Shown in pieces: positions 12,665-24,690 of a stretch of 64,000 nucleotides of DNA; position 1 is the stretch's first letter; each line of letters opens with the position of its first letter. The notes beneath the pieces are model-generated. The model did not search any database. It had not been told where the DNA came from and saw only the letters and a program-made list of their open reading frames with translations. This DNA is from Karalla daura (lineage: Eukaryota > Chordata > Actinopteri > Chaetodontiformes > Leiognathidae). The translations under genes were made by a program, and so were the position numbers. The stretch is from NCBI GenBank assembly GCA_029224185.1, contig CM055199.1:11458438-11522437 (forward strand), read 5' to 3'.

Positions 12665-13313
12665 GGATGTGAGAGGCTTGCCTGCACTGGTTGCCAGCTG
12701 CCTGGATTGATGACTCCTTACAGGAGTGGTTTTGCTCCTTCCTCTAACCTTTTGCACATGCGAACAGAAGGACAGTCAGAGGGCTGACGCGTTTCCCCTG
12801 CTTAGTTCGCTGACAGGCCACAGAGAAGAGAACAACGGCACAGGAAAGTCAGCAGTTGGTCCAATCTAACTCACTAAGGCTGGGAAAAGGCTGACCACAG
12901 AACTCATGATGCAGTTAATCCAAGTTTGCAATTCTGCCTTTTTACCATGGCGCCTTCTATTTCTATTATCTACTGTTTTTATTTTTGTTCTCCCTCTGGA
13001 AGCGATAGGGAGGAATCTTCAGCATTTAAAGGGTGTGTTTACCTGAGTGGGTATGCGGAGATGAGAGACCACAGAATCAAATTTGATAGCTATGATGACA
13101 GAGCCTCCTCCTTTCATGTCGGGCTTGCATTTGTAGGACCTAAGATGTGATTCCAATACCTGCCCCACCACAGCACCATTGTAGTTTTTAAGTTATTCTT
13201 GTTGCAATGTATTGAAATATTCTTCAGCCAGCAGCACTAACATCTGTAGATCACGTATCCCGCTCAACATCATCAGTAATTTTACATGTCAGTGAGCGAC
13301 CTGCTAAGGTATT

Positions 13314-13319
13314 AATAAA
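13314..13319 (+). terminator. Candidate ATXN3 polyadenylation signal (proximal)
   Basis: AATAAA on the plus strand, about 650 nt after the ATXN3 stop codon. Two further AATAAA copies follow at 13802 and 13823. Confidence 0.5.
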
Positions 13320-14715
13320 GCATTCTATTTTTGATGTGGAGGCTTAGGATTTTCCCTTAAGTGTGTAACTATATAAGGTATAAGACAAGACCCTGTCAAA
13401 CTGTTCACAAACAGTTGATTTTAAGGATCTTTCGTCCACTTTGTTTGGACAGTGAACAACGTAATTCTCTAGAGCTAAGTTACTTTTGAGCGGTGTACAT
13501 TTTCCATTTCTTGTCCATAATATGAATCTGCATCAGGTTGAAAAATGCTTCATTTTTTTCCCCCGCAAAGTCTCGTCACTTAGAAATCAGGAGTCCAACA
13601 TGCCCAAAGAGCTCACCCTGGAAATGAAAAGTGTGTGGGAAATAATGAAGCCCCTGATGATATGGTTTCTTTGCACAGGCATCTGACTCTGACCCACAGT
13701 CCAATACTATCTAGAGCAATGTTGTACACATGAATTGTACAGGAACCTATGAATTTGCACTGACGTTGCCATGATTGAGGCTACAAAAGCCACTGGCTGG
13801 AAATAAAAGTTCAAATCGTGTGAATAAAGGATGACTGTTATTGATTGTCATACTTTGTATGATTTTAAAATCCAAAGAGACAAACACAGCATCAGATATT
13901 TGTCATCATCCACTTTAAGTCTTTCATTGTCATCCTTTTTACATCTGATTGACCTGTTTTAAAATCTCTTTTGTTTCCCTCTGCAAGATTTCTTTGAGTT
14001 CCCAAAACCCAAATCTAGTTACAACGCACAATGGTGATGAATAGGTTGCATTATGACGTTAAAAGATTTGTTTACATGTTATGTTTTCTGGACCCGTTGT
14101 GGGAATATCTCGATGCTTCCAACAAAGTGTTGAATGCCATGCAATGTTTGATTTTGTGTGCTGGATGACTCCCAAGAAGATTCCATGATTTTCACATGAC
14201 TGTTTCCTTTTCTTTTTTTTTTGCTATTTAAAACAAACCTGTACAAGAGTGTGAGAACTGGGTGGCTGGGTTGTTATTATTACATTGTTTCCACTCACTA
14301 CATTCTTACAGTTAGTGTTTATCTTTTTTTTTTTTTTGGTTCTGTTTCATGTTTCCATAGCGCACTCTTTCATTCACCGTATTAGTTCTTGTGTCAGGAT
14401 TAAAGTGACATTCACTCCTATGGAAGTTTCCCATGCCTCTTTTGTGGTAATTAATATGAAATAAATGCAGTTGATAATGGTTCATGTTGGAACAAACAGT
14501 AGGCGGTGTACCATTGGTTAATATGTAACACTCAGAGCACACTTGCACTTTGTATCCCCAAATAATAGATGGGACTTTCAGACATAATCCTGCTCAAGCT
14601 GAATGGTATGTATGAACAACTCATGTTTTTGGGATGAAATGTGCTTAAATATTTCAATCACACTTCTGTTGCATTCTAAAATTGAGTTAACTCAAAATGA
14701 CAGAGAAATGTAAAT

Positions 14716-14728
14716 GTAATTAATTTAC
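14716..14728 (+). promoter_or_regulatory. HNF1-like site upstream of the serpin
   Basis: GTAATTAATTTAC matches 10 of 13 positions of the palindromic HNF1 consensus GTTAATNATTAAC and lies about 135 bp before the chosen serpin start. Most clade-A serpins are liver genes under HNF1, so the site is plausible. The local DNA is AT-rich, so a chance match is easy. Confidence 0.25.
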
Positions 14729-14860
14729 TTGGAATTGCTTTGTTGCTTTTTGTAAAAGGTTGAGTCGTATGCTCATTTGTTTTAATATTTGGACAAATGT
14801 CTGCATGTTCCAGTTTCCCCAACCAAACCTGCTCTGACCCAAAACATGCCAGGATACAAG

Positions 14861-16334
14861 ATGGAGATGGGATTTATTGTCACTTTGGCCTGCCTGTGTG
14901 TCCTTGCTCCTGTCGAAGCACCCCGGCCAAACCCCACCATTGCACATCTCACCTACAAAAACATGGACTTCGCCATGAAACTTTACAGGGAAATGGCCAG
15001 CTTCCATGACAAGAACATCTTTTTCTCACCCCTGAGTATCTCTTCAACTTTTGCCGCCCTCTTACTGGGTTCGGATGGTGTCACACATGAGCAAATACTG
15101 AATGGAATCAACCTGGAGCTGCTCCAGCGGGATGAACAGCCAGAGCTCATCCCCAAACTCTTCCAGCTCCTCCATGAGAACATCACACGAAATGGATCGG
15201 TGACGCTGAACCAAGGCATGACTCTTTTCATGTGGTCCCAGTTCCAGATGGAGGAGACGTTCGAGGACCAGCTCCAGAAGTTCTTTAACGCCGACATAAA
15301 AAGTATAGACTTTAATGACACAAAGTCCAGCGTGGATTCCATCAATGAGTTCATCAAGCAGAAGACTCATGACAAGGTGACAGACATGCTTTCCGACCTG
15401 GATCCAACGACCCGAGTCATGTTGATCAGCACAATTTTCTTCCAGGGTAAGTTGAATCAGCTCAAAGAACCTCATGTTTCTCGACTGTGTCTACTCTTAA
15501 ACGATACTATTTCTTCCACAGGTGCCTGGGAATTGCCTTTCGACCCTAATTTCACTAAAGATGCACCTTTCTACATTGATAACTACAGTGTTGTGCAAGT
15601 GCCCATGATGTATATTGACGAAAAGTTCGACATGGCACTGGATCACCAACTTGGTGTTGAGTTGCTCAAGCTACCATACCAAGAAGGTGTTTCCATGCTC
15701 ATCGTGCTGCCCAAGAAAGGAGTGGACTACACTGTGATTGATGACGAAATCAGCGCTTCAAGGTTCCGCCGCTGGACCAGAAGTTTGTTTAAGACGTAAG
15801 GTTTTGGACACGTACATAGAGAAAAGTTGTGTTTTACCTACAAATGTAAGGTTTGCATCAGCAAAGCATCCACAATTGATCCACAAAGAGGTGTCTATGT
15901 TTACAGGAGGCTGGATGTCAACATGCCCAAATTCAAGATGACAGAGTCGTATTCCCTCCATGAAATCCTCCCCAGAATGGGCATTTCCAGCGTCTTCAGT
16001 AACTCAGCCAACCTGACAAAGATGAGCAAGAGCGGAGCCGTCAAACTGTCAGAGGTTAGTTTTCTGATTCATTGGACTGTTTTTACGTGCCGCATCTTCT
16101 AACCTATGCAAATGAAGAATTTTTATTCCTGTACTATCAAAGGTGTTGCACAAGGCTGTGATTGAGGTGGATGAAACAGGAACCACTGCTGCTGCCGCCA
16201 CAACGAGTGGCATCATCCCATACTCCTTACCCAGGACCTTCATCATCAACAGACCATTCTTCTTCTTCATATACCACGAGGAGACAAACTGCATACTGTT
16301 CATGGGCAGAGTGATCGACCCCAGCCAAAACTAG
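14861..16334 (+). CDS. serpina10: Clade-A serpin, probably SERPINA10 (protein Z-dependent protease inhibitor)
   Basis: A secreted serine-protease inhibitor; SERPINA10 blocks coagulation factors Xa and XIa in plasma. Coding exons: 14861-15446, 15522-15795, 15907-16054, 16143-16334, giving 399 residues. Met at 14861 has a strong Kozak context (AAGATGG) and opens a signal peptide (MEMGFIVTLACLCVLAPVEA); an in-frame ATG at 14846 would add five residues. Serpin landmarks include FFSPLSISS, ELPFDPNFT, LLKLPYQE and the hinge EVDETGTTAAAA. By alignment the scissile bond is Tyr-Ser (IIPYSLPR), as in human SERPINA10, and the end FIYHEETNCILFMGRV also resembles it. The neighbour DDX24 supports this call. 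The protein lacks the long acidic N-terminal segment of the human one. A fish SERPINA1-like gene is the main alternative. AATAAA for this gene is at 16448-16453. Confidence 0.75.
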
Positions 16335-16447
16335 CAGTGAAGAAAGTACTTTGTCAATTCTGGAGTGCTTCCAGATAGCCATGTGTTTATCCTGACTTTT
16401 AAAGGGATATTTTGACACATTTTTACTCTTAAATGTAGTTAACTCAA

Positions 16448-16453
16448 AATAAA
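16448..16453 (+). terminator. SERPINA10 polyadenylation signal
   Basis: AATAAA 114 nt after the TAG stop codon of the serpin, the first canonical signal downstream. Confidence 0.7.
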
Positions 16454-16659
16454 GATACCGTTTCGATCTGAAAGCCTTTGACCTGTAATTTCAATTTTTC
16501 TACCTTTCTGCTGCACTTAATCAAATTGTCCCTTTGAAATAAATGAACACGGTGTTTGCGTGTTAGCATCATATAATCAGTGCCACCATCTTCTCAGTCA
16601 CTTTTAAAGGGATTGGTATAATTTATGACTTGCATTAAAAGCTCATGAATTATTTTTAA

Positions 16660-17000
16660 TGGTTTTGTCCACCCATTATCTTCCCAACCTTAACACCTTA
16701 ACAGTGTCGGATAGGTCTTCTGGAGCCTTTCTAGTGCACATACATGAAAGACAGGGAAACACCGGGCAGGTCACTAGTCCATCACAGGACACACATTCTA
16801 TTCACTGTCATACTCACACCAAGCAGTAATATAGAGTCTCCAATCAGCCTAAACATGGATTGTGGAGGAAACCAGAGAAACCTGCAGTACACTGGTTTAC
16901 AGCCACAGGGAGAACATGCAAACTCCACCCAGAAACGCTATCTGTCGGACCTAGAGTCAAACTCAGTCCAAATAAAGTCTTTATTTGACGTGTACCAACT
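16660..17000 (-). mobile_element. Degraded L2/SINE-tail dispersed repeat
   Basis: The plus strand shows the hallmark order of the common fish L2-type tail in reverse: GGGCAGGTCACTAGTCCATC, then CTCACACC, then GTGGAGGAAACCAGAGAAACC, then GGGAGAACATGCAAACTCCA. Several substitutions show it is old. It lies between the serpin and DDX24 and has no open frame. The family name is recalled, not searched. Confidence 0.6.
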
Positions 17001-17236
17001 TAATTCTGATTTACGTGAGGCATAAAGCCAGATCGTTTTCTAAACCAGATCGGCAGCCATCAGGCTATTAATCGTTATAAATAAACACATTGTGTAAATG
17101 TCGTGATTTTTTTCTTTTTTACAAGTCAGACAGGATTTCACAAAGCAAACAGGGGCAGGATCTACTTGTTACAGAAAAACAAACAGCATGAGTGTAGTCC
17201 TCCGACATCCAGCAGGGGAGAAGCCTGCGCTCAGAC

Positions 17237-17242
17237 CACGTG
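17237..17242. promoter_or_regulatory. CACGTG E-box upstream of DDX24
   Basis: A perfect CACGTG sits about 310 bp before the DDX24 start, close to GTCATGGCGGCGCC (about 17253-17266, YY1-like). DDX24 is a nucleolar helicase, and ribosome-biogenesis genes often carry such MYC/USF sites. A leader exon may end at a donor near 17335 (AAAAG/gtagag) and join near 17441. The regulatory role is inferred. Confidence 0.35.
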
Positions 17243-17549
17243 ATCAACACTGTCATGGCGGCGCCCTCATGCCGTGCATGCGTGTCGTTGCTCATCGCAT
17301 TTTGTTGATATTTTGAGAAACCGCGACCATAAAAGGTAGAGTTGCCTTCATCGTTTAATTCAGAATCGCCGTGAACTTGTTTAGACTTAACAAAACAAGG
17401 GTGGCTAAACGTCTTTGCCTTGGATTTTGTGTGTAACAGGAGCTACGGCTTTAGCTGCCTGCTAAATTCGCATGCTGTCTAACAGCTGAGACAGGAGGCG
17501 GTTCTGCTATTCTGCCGTAGTTAAGTTCAGTGATCTATCTGAAGCTAAA

Positions 17550-20500
17550 ATGAAGACTGATAAGATGACGTCCAAGAAGAAACGCATGCACTTCAGGGTG
17601 CATAAAAAAGCCAAGCGGAGCATCCAGGTCAAAGGTGACTGGAAGGCTGTGGAGCTTGATCCCAGTATCTTCTCTGAAGAAGGCATGGACGGTCTGATGT
17701 GCTTTGAAGAGCTGACAAGTTATTGCCTCGTTGACTCTGAGAAAGCGGCAGTCCAAGCAGGGAAGATGCTGGAGAAGAAGGAGAAGAAAGCGGAGAAGAA
17801 GAAGGCGAAGAAAAGGAAAGCCAGTGAGGTAGAGGGGGCAGGAGAGAAAGAGGCCGTGAAAGCGGAGACGGGAAGCAGCACACCTGAACCAGCTAAGAAA
17901 AAGCCAAAGAAGAAGAATAAGAAAAATAAGAAACTGGATGCAGAGGAGTCAGCTCAAGCAGATGAGGTTTCTGCAGATTTGCCACAGGAGGCTGTGGCTG
18001 CAGTTGTGGAGGGAGGACAAGAGGTAACAGCTATGGAGGAATCTGTAATAGATAAAACAGAGGGCTCAGAAGCTGATACACAATCAAAACCTGCAAAGAA
18101 GAACAAGAAAAAGAACAAAAAGAAACAGAAGCAGCAGGCAGAGGGGAATAATGAGCCGGAAGGACAGCCAAACCAGGAAACTCCATCAGCACTTCAGGCT
18201 GAGGAAAAAGAAAAATCCACTCAGGATGAAGTGACAAAGCCTGCCAAAAAGCAGTTCAAGAACTGGACCAACGCAGCACTTTCTGGCTCGGCTGACAAAA
18301 ACACTGATGTGAGTGCTTGGAGGAACCTGTTTGTGCCCTCTCCCGTCCTAAAAGCACTCAGCAGTCTTGGCTTTGGATCACCAACGCCTATCCAAGCCCT
18401 GGCTCTGCCTTCAGCCATCAGGGATCGTATGGATATCCTTGGCGCGGCCGAGACAGGTGAGATGAATTATCCTTTGCTCCAATGAGCTTTTAAGAATTTG
18501 CCATCATCTTTTTTTATAAGCACTGCTAATGTGAGCTCTGTCCTTACAGGGAGTGGGAAGACCTTGGCTTTTGGCATTCCCATGATCCACACCATCCTGG
18601 AGTGGAGGAAGGGCTCGGAACAACCTGCTGAAGATGACAGTGCACCCGACACACAGGTGGAGAGTTTGTATTTACCTTCCCTGTGTGACTCGACAGATGA
18701 AGAGCACGAGGATGAGGAGGTGGTGGGAGCAGAGGATAATGAAAGCCTCTCAGAGGAGGATCAGGGTGACGCAGATGAACACGACAACGAAGACAAACAG
18801 GACCTGGATGGTGAGGGTGAGGATGATGATGAAGAGGAAGAGGACGAAGACGAGGATGGTGATGACAAGAAGCTCGGGTGTGTGCGTGTTGTAGAAAACG
18901 CAGATATAGACTTTGACCCGACCGCAGAGGCACAAGCAGAGGAGAAACCTGCTGGCAAGCAGGCCCGGCCGCTGCTCGGACTGGTGCTCACTCCCACCAG
19001 AGAGCTGGCCGTTCAGGTCAAGCACCACATCGATGCCATCACGAAATTCACAGGTGGGTGAGCCCAGCTTCAGCACAGGTTTCTGAAATGTAGAATCACA
19101 GAATGAGAAGTATTGTACATCTGTGTGCGTGTGTTGTGCAGACATCAAAACGGCAACAGTGGTGGGGGGAATGTCACAGCTGAAGCAGAGGAGGGTGCTG
19201 AACAGGAGACCAGAGATCATTATTGCCACTCCAGGACGTCTGTGGGACTTGATCTCGGAGAGGCATCCACATCTGCAGAACTTGAGACAGCTCAAGTATG
19301 ATTTTCCCACAAGATGATGAAATCTGCCATCTTTCTTTCAACTAAAAAGCAGAATTGAATGTACAGACAAGATTATTGTCTTGAGTATCTTTCATTAGAT
19401 TTTTCTGCTTTCCCTACAATTTGTTGTGTTATTACACAGGTGCCTGGTCATTGACGAAGCGGACCGCATGGTGGAGCGAGGTCACTTTGCGGAGCTGGAG
19501 AACCTGCTGGAGATGCTGAACACCACATTCTTCAATCCCACCAGGCAAACCTTTGTGTTCTCGGCCACACTGACCATGGTGCACACCCTGCCCGATCGCC
19601 TCCTGCAGAAGAAGAAGAAGAATCTGGACCAGAGGAGCAGGCTGGAGATTCTCATGGAGAAAGTGGGGATCAAGTCCAAACCCAAAATCATCGACTTGAC
19701 CAGGAAGGAGGCTACTGTAGAGACTCTGACCGAGACACGGATCCACTGTCAGAAGGAGGAAAAGGACTTCTTTCTGTACTACTTCTTGCTGCAGTATCCG
19801 GGCCGCACCATGGTGTTTGCCAACAGCATCGACTGCATCAAGAGACTGAACTCCCTGCTGGTCATCTTGGACTGTCCGTCACTGCCTCTTCACGCCAACA
19901 TGCACCAGAAACAGCGGCTCAAAAACCTGGAGCGGTTCGCAGAGTGGGACAGGTGGGTTCTGCACAAACCTTCAGACAGCTGGAGGCTTTTGTCTCCCAT
20001 CAGGGATTTTTACCTTATCTGTGTCTGGGATGTTAACTCAAGCCCGAGTAGGAATAAAATGTTTCTCAATGATTCTCAGTTGTGTTCTGCTGACGACTGA
20101 TGTGGCCGCGAGAGGACTGGATATCCCCGATGTCCAGCATGTCATTCACTACCAGGTACACATTTTCCCACACATTTTTTATTGCATATGTTATTTTCTT
20201 TTATGTTTACTCGTACTGCTTTACAGTTAAGCTGAACTTTAGCCCCAGCTTGCTTTTACCATGGAATCTGGTCATTATTGGGTTTTACGATTTAAAAAAA
20301 TAAATAAATTAAAAAAAAACATTTTCTTCCCAGGTTCCCAGGACATCTGAGACTTACGTCCACCGGAGTGGCCGGACAGCTAGAGCCACTAAAGAGGGTC
20401 TCAGTTTGCTGCTAATCGGCCCTGACGATATGATAAACTTCAAAAAGATCTACAAAACTCTCGGGAAGGATGAAGAGCTTCCCATGTTCCCTATAGAGAC

Positions 20501-21089
20501 CAAGTGCATGGAAGCAATCAAGGTGAGAGTCAGCTTTTAGTCCTGATTGTGTGCAACATCGTAAAAGATTTAATCCGATTCAACAGAGAGTGTTTCTCCC
20601 TAGGAGCGTGTGAATTTGGCCAGGCAGATCGAGAAGGTTGAGTTCTTCAACAGCAGAGAAAAGAGCCATAACTCCTGGCTCAGACAGGCCGCAGATGCCC
20701 TGGAGGTGGAGCTAGATGATGATCTCTTGCTCGGTAACACATTGTCTCCTCTTGTATGTTTTTGTTTCCATAAAAGAACGTTTGAATGGAGGTAAGTGAA
20801 TGAACCATCGATTGTGTTAACAGGCGGAAGGAAGGACGAAGAAGATGACAGAGAGCAGAAAAGGATGGTGAAGAGCATGAAAAAGCATTTGAAGCACCTC
20901 GTCTCCCAACCCGTCTTCAAGAATGTGATGAAGACCAAGTACCCCACCCAGATGGGAAAGCTGTCCCTGCCTCACATGCCTCTGGCTAATATGGAAAGTG
21001 CCCTCACCAGGGTTTCAATAGTGAAATCGAAGAAAAGGGAACCAGGGCAGGGAAAAAAACGAAAGCAGAAGAAGAAAAAGCAGCAGTGA
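17550..21089 (+). CDS. ddx24: DDX24, DEAD-box RNA helicase
   Basis: A nucleolar ATP-dependent RNA helicase linked to large ribosomal subunit maturation. Eight coding exons: 17550-18456, 18550-19053, 19142-19295, 19440-19952, 20080-20155, 20334-20522, 20604-20733, 20824-21089, giving 912 residues (human about 859). The N-terminal third is Lys/Glu-rich. Motifs in order with rough positions: Q motif GFGSPTPIQ (280), Walker A AAETGSGKT (300), PTREL (450), TPGR (500), DEAD (526), SAT (568), TDVAARGLD, and HRSGRTAR (motif VI). As in other DDX24 proteins, a long acidic insert (coded at about 18690-18870) separates motifs I and Ia. The C-terminal tail is basic. The gene converges on OTUB2 with only 261 bp between the stop codons. 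No canonical AATAAA follows the stop on this strand. Confidence 0.96.
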
Positions 21090-21288
21090 CCTTTTTAATA
21101 TGAATGAGTATTGAAAGAGGGCCACGCATGAAAGAGTTCAGTAATTGTGGATTTATGTAATCTTGTCACATAAATCCATTTAAATACTTATTGAACAATG
21201 TGCAAAAAAAAAATATTTCATATGTTGTACGCTGTAAGATTTTATAAAAATCTGTTTTCACAAGTGTCTTTAAAGCGCGGGTGGAATT

Positions 21289-21294
21289 TTTATT
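21289..21294 (-). terminator. OTUB2 polyadenylation signal
   Basis: TTTATT on the plus strand is AATAAA for OTUB2, 57 nt after its stop codon. It lies in the 261-bp gap between the DDX24 and OTUB2 stop codons. Confidence 0.6.
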
Positions 21295-21350
21295 CAAGCA
21301 AAGTCAATATTCCTGAGATGAGCTGAGTCCTGCTGGATCCTGGACCTGCG

Positions 21351-23262
21351 TTACTGCCGCGGGTACAGGATGTTGTAATGGAAGGTTTGGTAGAGGAGGT
21401 GGACCGAGGGCTCGCCGCCCTCTGGAATGATGTGATGAGCCAACTGCTGTTCATCTCCCTCCATGGAGACGATGTGGATGCAAACGTCCAAAGCCTGGGA
21501 CAGAGCTAAGATGTCCACGTGATCACACTCCATGGCCATCTTCTCCACTTCCTGAACGAAACAACCCAAAAAAGAGGGATCGGTTTGTGGCTTTTTACCA
21601 CTACAGTAATAATGCTCTGCTCAATTTTCACTAGATGGCAGCAACACTTTGCTACCGACCTCGTGACAATAGACGAGCAAACTGGGCGCCTCCACAAAGC
21701 TGCAGAAGAAGTCGGCATTGTTTTGCAGGTGCGCCGACGTGAGCAGCCGGAGGAACTGCACCACGCTGTCGGAGGTCATCGGGTCATTGAAGAGCCGCAG
21801 CAGCTGGTCCTCCTGCCCGTCCGTCTGGCACTGCTCCACAACATTTACCACCTTCAGCGGGACAGAAACTGTGAGGACTTTTTACAGCGTTGGAATAATA
21901 CACAACAGCATCAAATGGAAGACTGTTACCATTTACTGTAACCGGAAGCAACTGTGCAAAAACTGCAGGGTTTACATAGATTTTCAATTAGTATCGGTGC
22001 TCTCAATCAGAATTACCAACGTCCATTTTTCCAGTGTATGATCAATCCTGTCGTACGAGGAACACCGTCCAGCAGGTTTTAGATGTTTCCTGCTTCGCCT
22101 GATTCCAATAATGACTGCAATCAGCCGTGATGGAGCAGGAAACATCAAAAACATGCAGAACATTTTTCCTCATAGCAGGGTTTGGCAAACACTGCACTAT
22201 ACTAACCCCTTTGTACCGCAATGGTGCTATTGGGACAGCAGAATGACACATTTGAAAATGTGAGCTCATGGAAATGGAAATAAAATGAGCAAGAATATTG
22301 CTGCAGGTGAACATTTGTGAGACCCCATGACAAAAGCTCGGTTTATCCCAGTCATAACCCCTCCTACTCTTCAATTAAGTATTGAGAATAACATTGGTGA
22401 CAACATTAGTTTATCTTACAAAAGGGCAAATGTTACTTATTTTATCACTTTCTAAAGTGTTTCAAGGGATCAATAAGCTTTTCTACTAATCAATATTTTT
22501 GCCACCATGAGTACTTCTATTGCAAATTGGTTTAAGATGTGAACCTTTTTTCTCTAGGCCTTAACTTGCATTATTACAGAGTTATTGCAAAACAGAGGAG
22601 AGGAGACATTGGAAACAACTAGCATGTACAGCTGCACTTACATATGGACGACATGTACGCATTTATTTATGAACTCTGGTGACTGTTTTGTGTTTTTGGC
22701 TCATTGGGGCCTGCGTCTGCAGATGTGGGTCGACCTGCCAAAGTGAGCAACACTGTAGAGAGAGCACTGTTTTCCTACTGTGTTGAAGTGGTGCAGGAAG
22801 GAAGTCTCGTCAAATCCCGCAGACGAGAACTCTGTGAGCGACTGAAGGATTCTCTCCTTGAACCTGAAAACGAGACGAATGAAGAAGCCACTTGACGTGA
22901 GCTGACGTTAGGTTGGGCCGGGTGACAGTAATGGTGGGTGATAACAGACCTCTGCAGGGCCCTGGCGTTGTGTAGGATTGACTCCAAGTGAGCGAAGCAC
23001 AGGGCTCTGTAGAAACAGTTCCCATCGCCTCTCACTTGCCTCACGGATGGAAACTGGCGGCTTAAATCCTGACAAAGGACAACACAGTGCGTTCGTTCAG
23101 GGTTATACACTAAAAGAGAGAGGGGGGGGGGGGGGCGTGACCACCTGGAGCAATAGCACACTAACCACAATAAGTGCCTACTTTGTATTTGGCAGCTGGG
23201 GCTTGCTCGGGAAACAGCGAGGCGATGTCCTCCCTGCTTGAGAGCAGGCTGCCCGCCTCCAT
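21351..23262 (-). CDS. otub2: OTUB2, OTU-family deubiquitinase
   Basis: OTUB2 cleaves ubiquitin chains with a papain-like cysteine site. Five coding exons in transcript order: 23182-23262, 22950-23068, 22779-22863, 21660-21851, 21351-21551, giving 225 residues (human 234). The catalytic box is RGDGNCFYRAL (Asp, then Cys near residue 45). The C-terminal FHYNILYP supplies the catalytic His. VVQFLRLLTSAHLQNNADFF and ECDHVDILALSQAL are family signatures. The chosen ATG (MEAGSLLSSRED) directly follows a cag on the minus strand, so this could instead be exon 2 with an earlier start. The N-terminus is the least certain part. The gene runs in the same direction as CCDC197 and converges on DDX24. Confidence 0.92.
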
Positions 23263-24690
23263 CTGTGGGACAAACAAACACCGTCACTATGACCGACGCC
23301 ACACGGCAGCAGCCTGCTGCGGGGTCCACGCGCCGTACGACGTCTCGCTGCGTGCGTCGCCACCATGGAAACCACGCACGGAGACGACGACCAAGACGAC
23401 GACGACGGAATTATAGTTTGGCAAGGTCCCGTGCGTCAAAGCTCCGTGTCAAAACACTGTTGTTTCCATTTTCTGAAAACCGGATATTTACCAGACCACG
23501 TGCTCTCGTTAAAGGGACAGTACAGGGTTGGTTCAGAGCTCTGCGGACATATCTGTGCGTGGCCCCGGCAGTCAGCTCTGAGGGCACCTGTGTCAGCCCA
23601 AACGAGTATGGAAACCCATAATGGTCCTGGTCGCTTATTACTGTCCCGTGCTAGGTTGAATTTAGAACAGAAATAAACAAGTGCATCACTTAAGAGGACA
23701 GATATTAACCAGTATTTGTGACGAGTAAAGTAGGACATTTGAAATGTCTTTTTAAACAAAGGCGACGCAACCAACATTTTTTTTCACCTGAAGTAAAAAA
23801 AATAGCTTCACAAATGTTTGGCTAACTTCATTGAAATTGTGAAGTAAAATATAAATGTAGCTGTAGCAGTATTGCAGCAAAAAGTGCAGTTCTCCCCAAT
23901 ATGTCATGAAGAAAAAGAATAACTCATCTTAAAATGGTAATGATCAAGTACAATGTATATGTAGAAAGTTTGTTCCCACCGTTGGTCATTACAAAGTGTG
24001 ATTGAGGGGGGCTGTGCAAACGGTCCTTCCGCAATCACAAAGCCATCTACCACATGTCTGTTTATTGTCTCGCCAAGACGAAAGGTTTCCTGCTTGTTTT
24101 CTCAGAGCCTGACAGTCCACATTGTTATTTAGTCATTAGGCAGGCAGTTAAAGACAGCTTCGTACCCTGAAAAGTATTACTTTACATTTTTTACTGCTTT
24201 AACTGCATGAGCCAGACAATTAGCATTGCAGTGTAATTATAGGTGTTGTCTTCACTGTAGGAAAAGCTGCAAGACAACACACTGTAGCTCAGCATAAACA
24301 AAACAAAGAAAAAAAACAGTTATGAAGGTTAGATTCTGTATATTCAGTATCTTTAATTTTTCAAGTAACGTACAATATATCACAAAAAACATCTACATCA
24401 TCATTATTGCGAGAAAATACATACTATTGCACCAGTTGCTCTGATGGTTGTTGGTTGTTATTAGTTAAGAAACAACATCATTTGATTGTGACATATTTAT
24501 TTTAAAATGCAGAAACAACTACATAATTCTTGAATACATTTGAGTATTGAATATTGGAGATTTGTACACTGTCAAAGTCAGAGGCAGAAACTACTTAGTT
24601 GTTGACAAGAACTTAATACATGATTGCTTAAGATGAAACTTAACTTTCATATTCAGCTGTAGGCATAAAGCACCACATTAAACTTCCAGA
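23263..24690. other. OTUB2-CCDC197 interval
   Basis: This stretch holds the probable OTUB2 promoter, with GC-rich GACGAC repeats around 23380-23410, and the CCDC197 3' UTR. A (G)14 run at 23122-23135 lies inside the first OTUB2 intron. TTTATT at 24496-24501 is AATAAA for CCDC197, about 190 nt after its stop. No other gene is recognised. Confidence 0.55.
24496..24501 (-). terminator. CCDC197 polyadenylation signal
   Basis: TTTATT on the plus strand reads AATAAA in the direction of CCDC197, about 190 nt downstream of its TGA. Confidence 0.5.

Larger units (their letters stand above)
12665..14860. other. ATXN3 3' UTR and ATXN3-SERPINA10 interval
   Basis: Canonical plus-strand AATAAA signals occur at 13314-13319, 13802-13807 and 13823-13828, so the ATXN3 transcript could end near 13.33 kb or 13.85 kb. 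The rest is AT-rich, with a T run at 14327-14338. I see no further gene. This interval contains the boundary where the human 14q32.13-like gene order stops. Confidence 0.6.

Noticed and set aside
14789..14860. Extended serpin N-terminus from 14789
   Set aside because: The first codon is TTG, not ATG. The ATG at 14861 has a strong context and starts a good signal peptide.
14685..16450. A 14-base direct repeat AGTTAACTCAAAAT flanking the serpin gene (14685-14698 and 16437-16450)
   Set aside because: It looks like a target-site duplication, but the gene has introns, and several 14-mer matches are expected by chance in 64 kb.
18544..18933. Antisense open frame opposite DDX24 exon 2
   Set aside because: It mirrors the acidic Asp/Glu codons as Ser/His/Pro and has no family signature.
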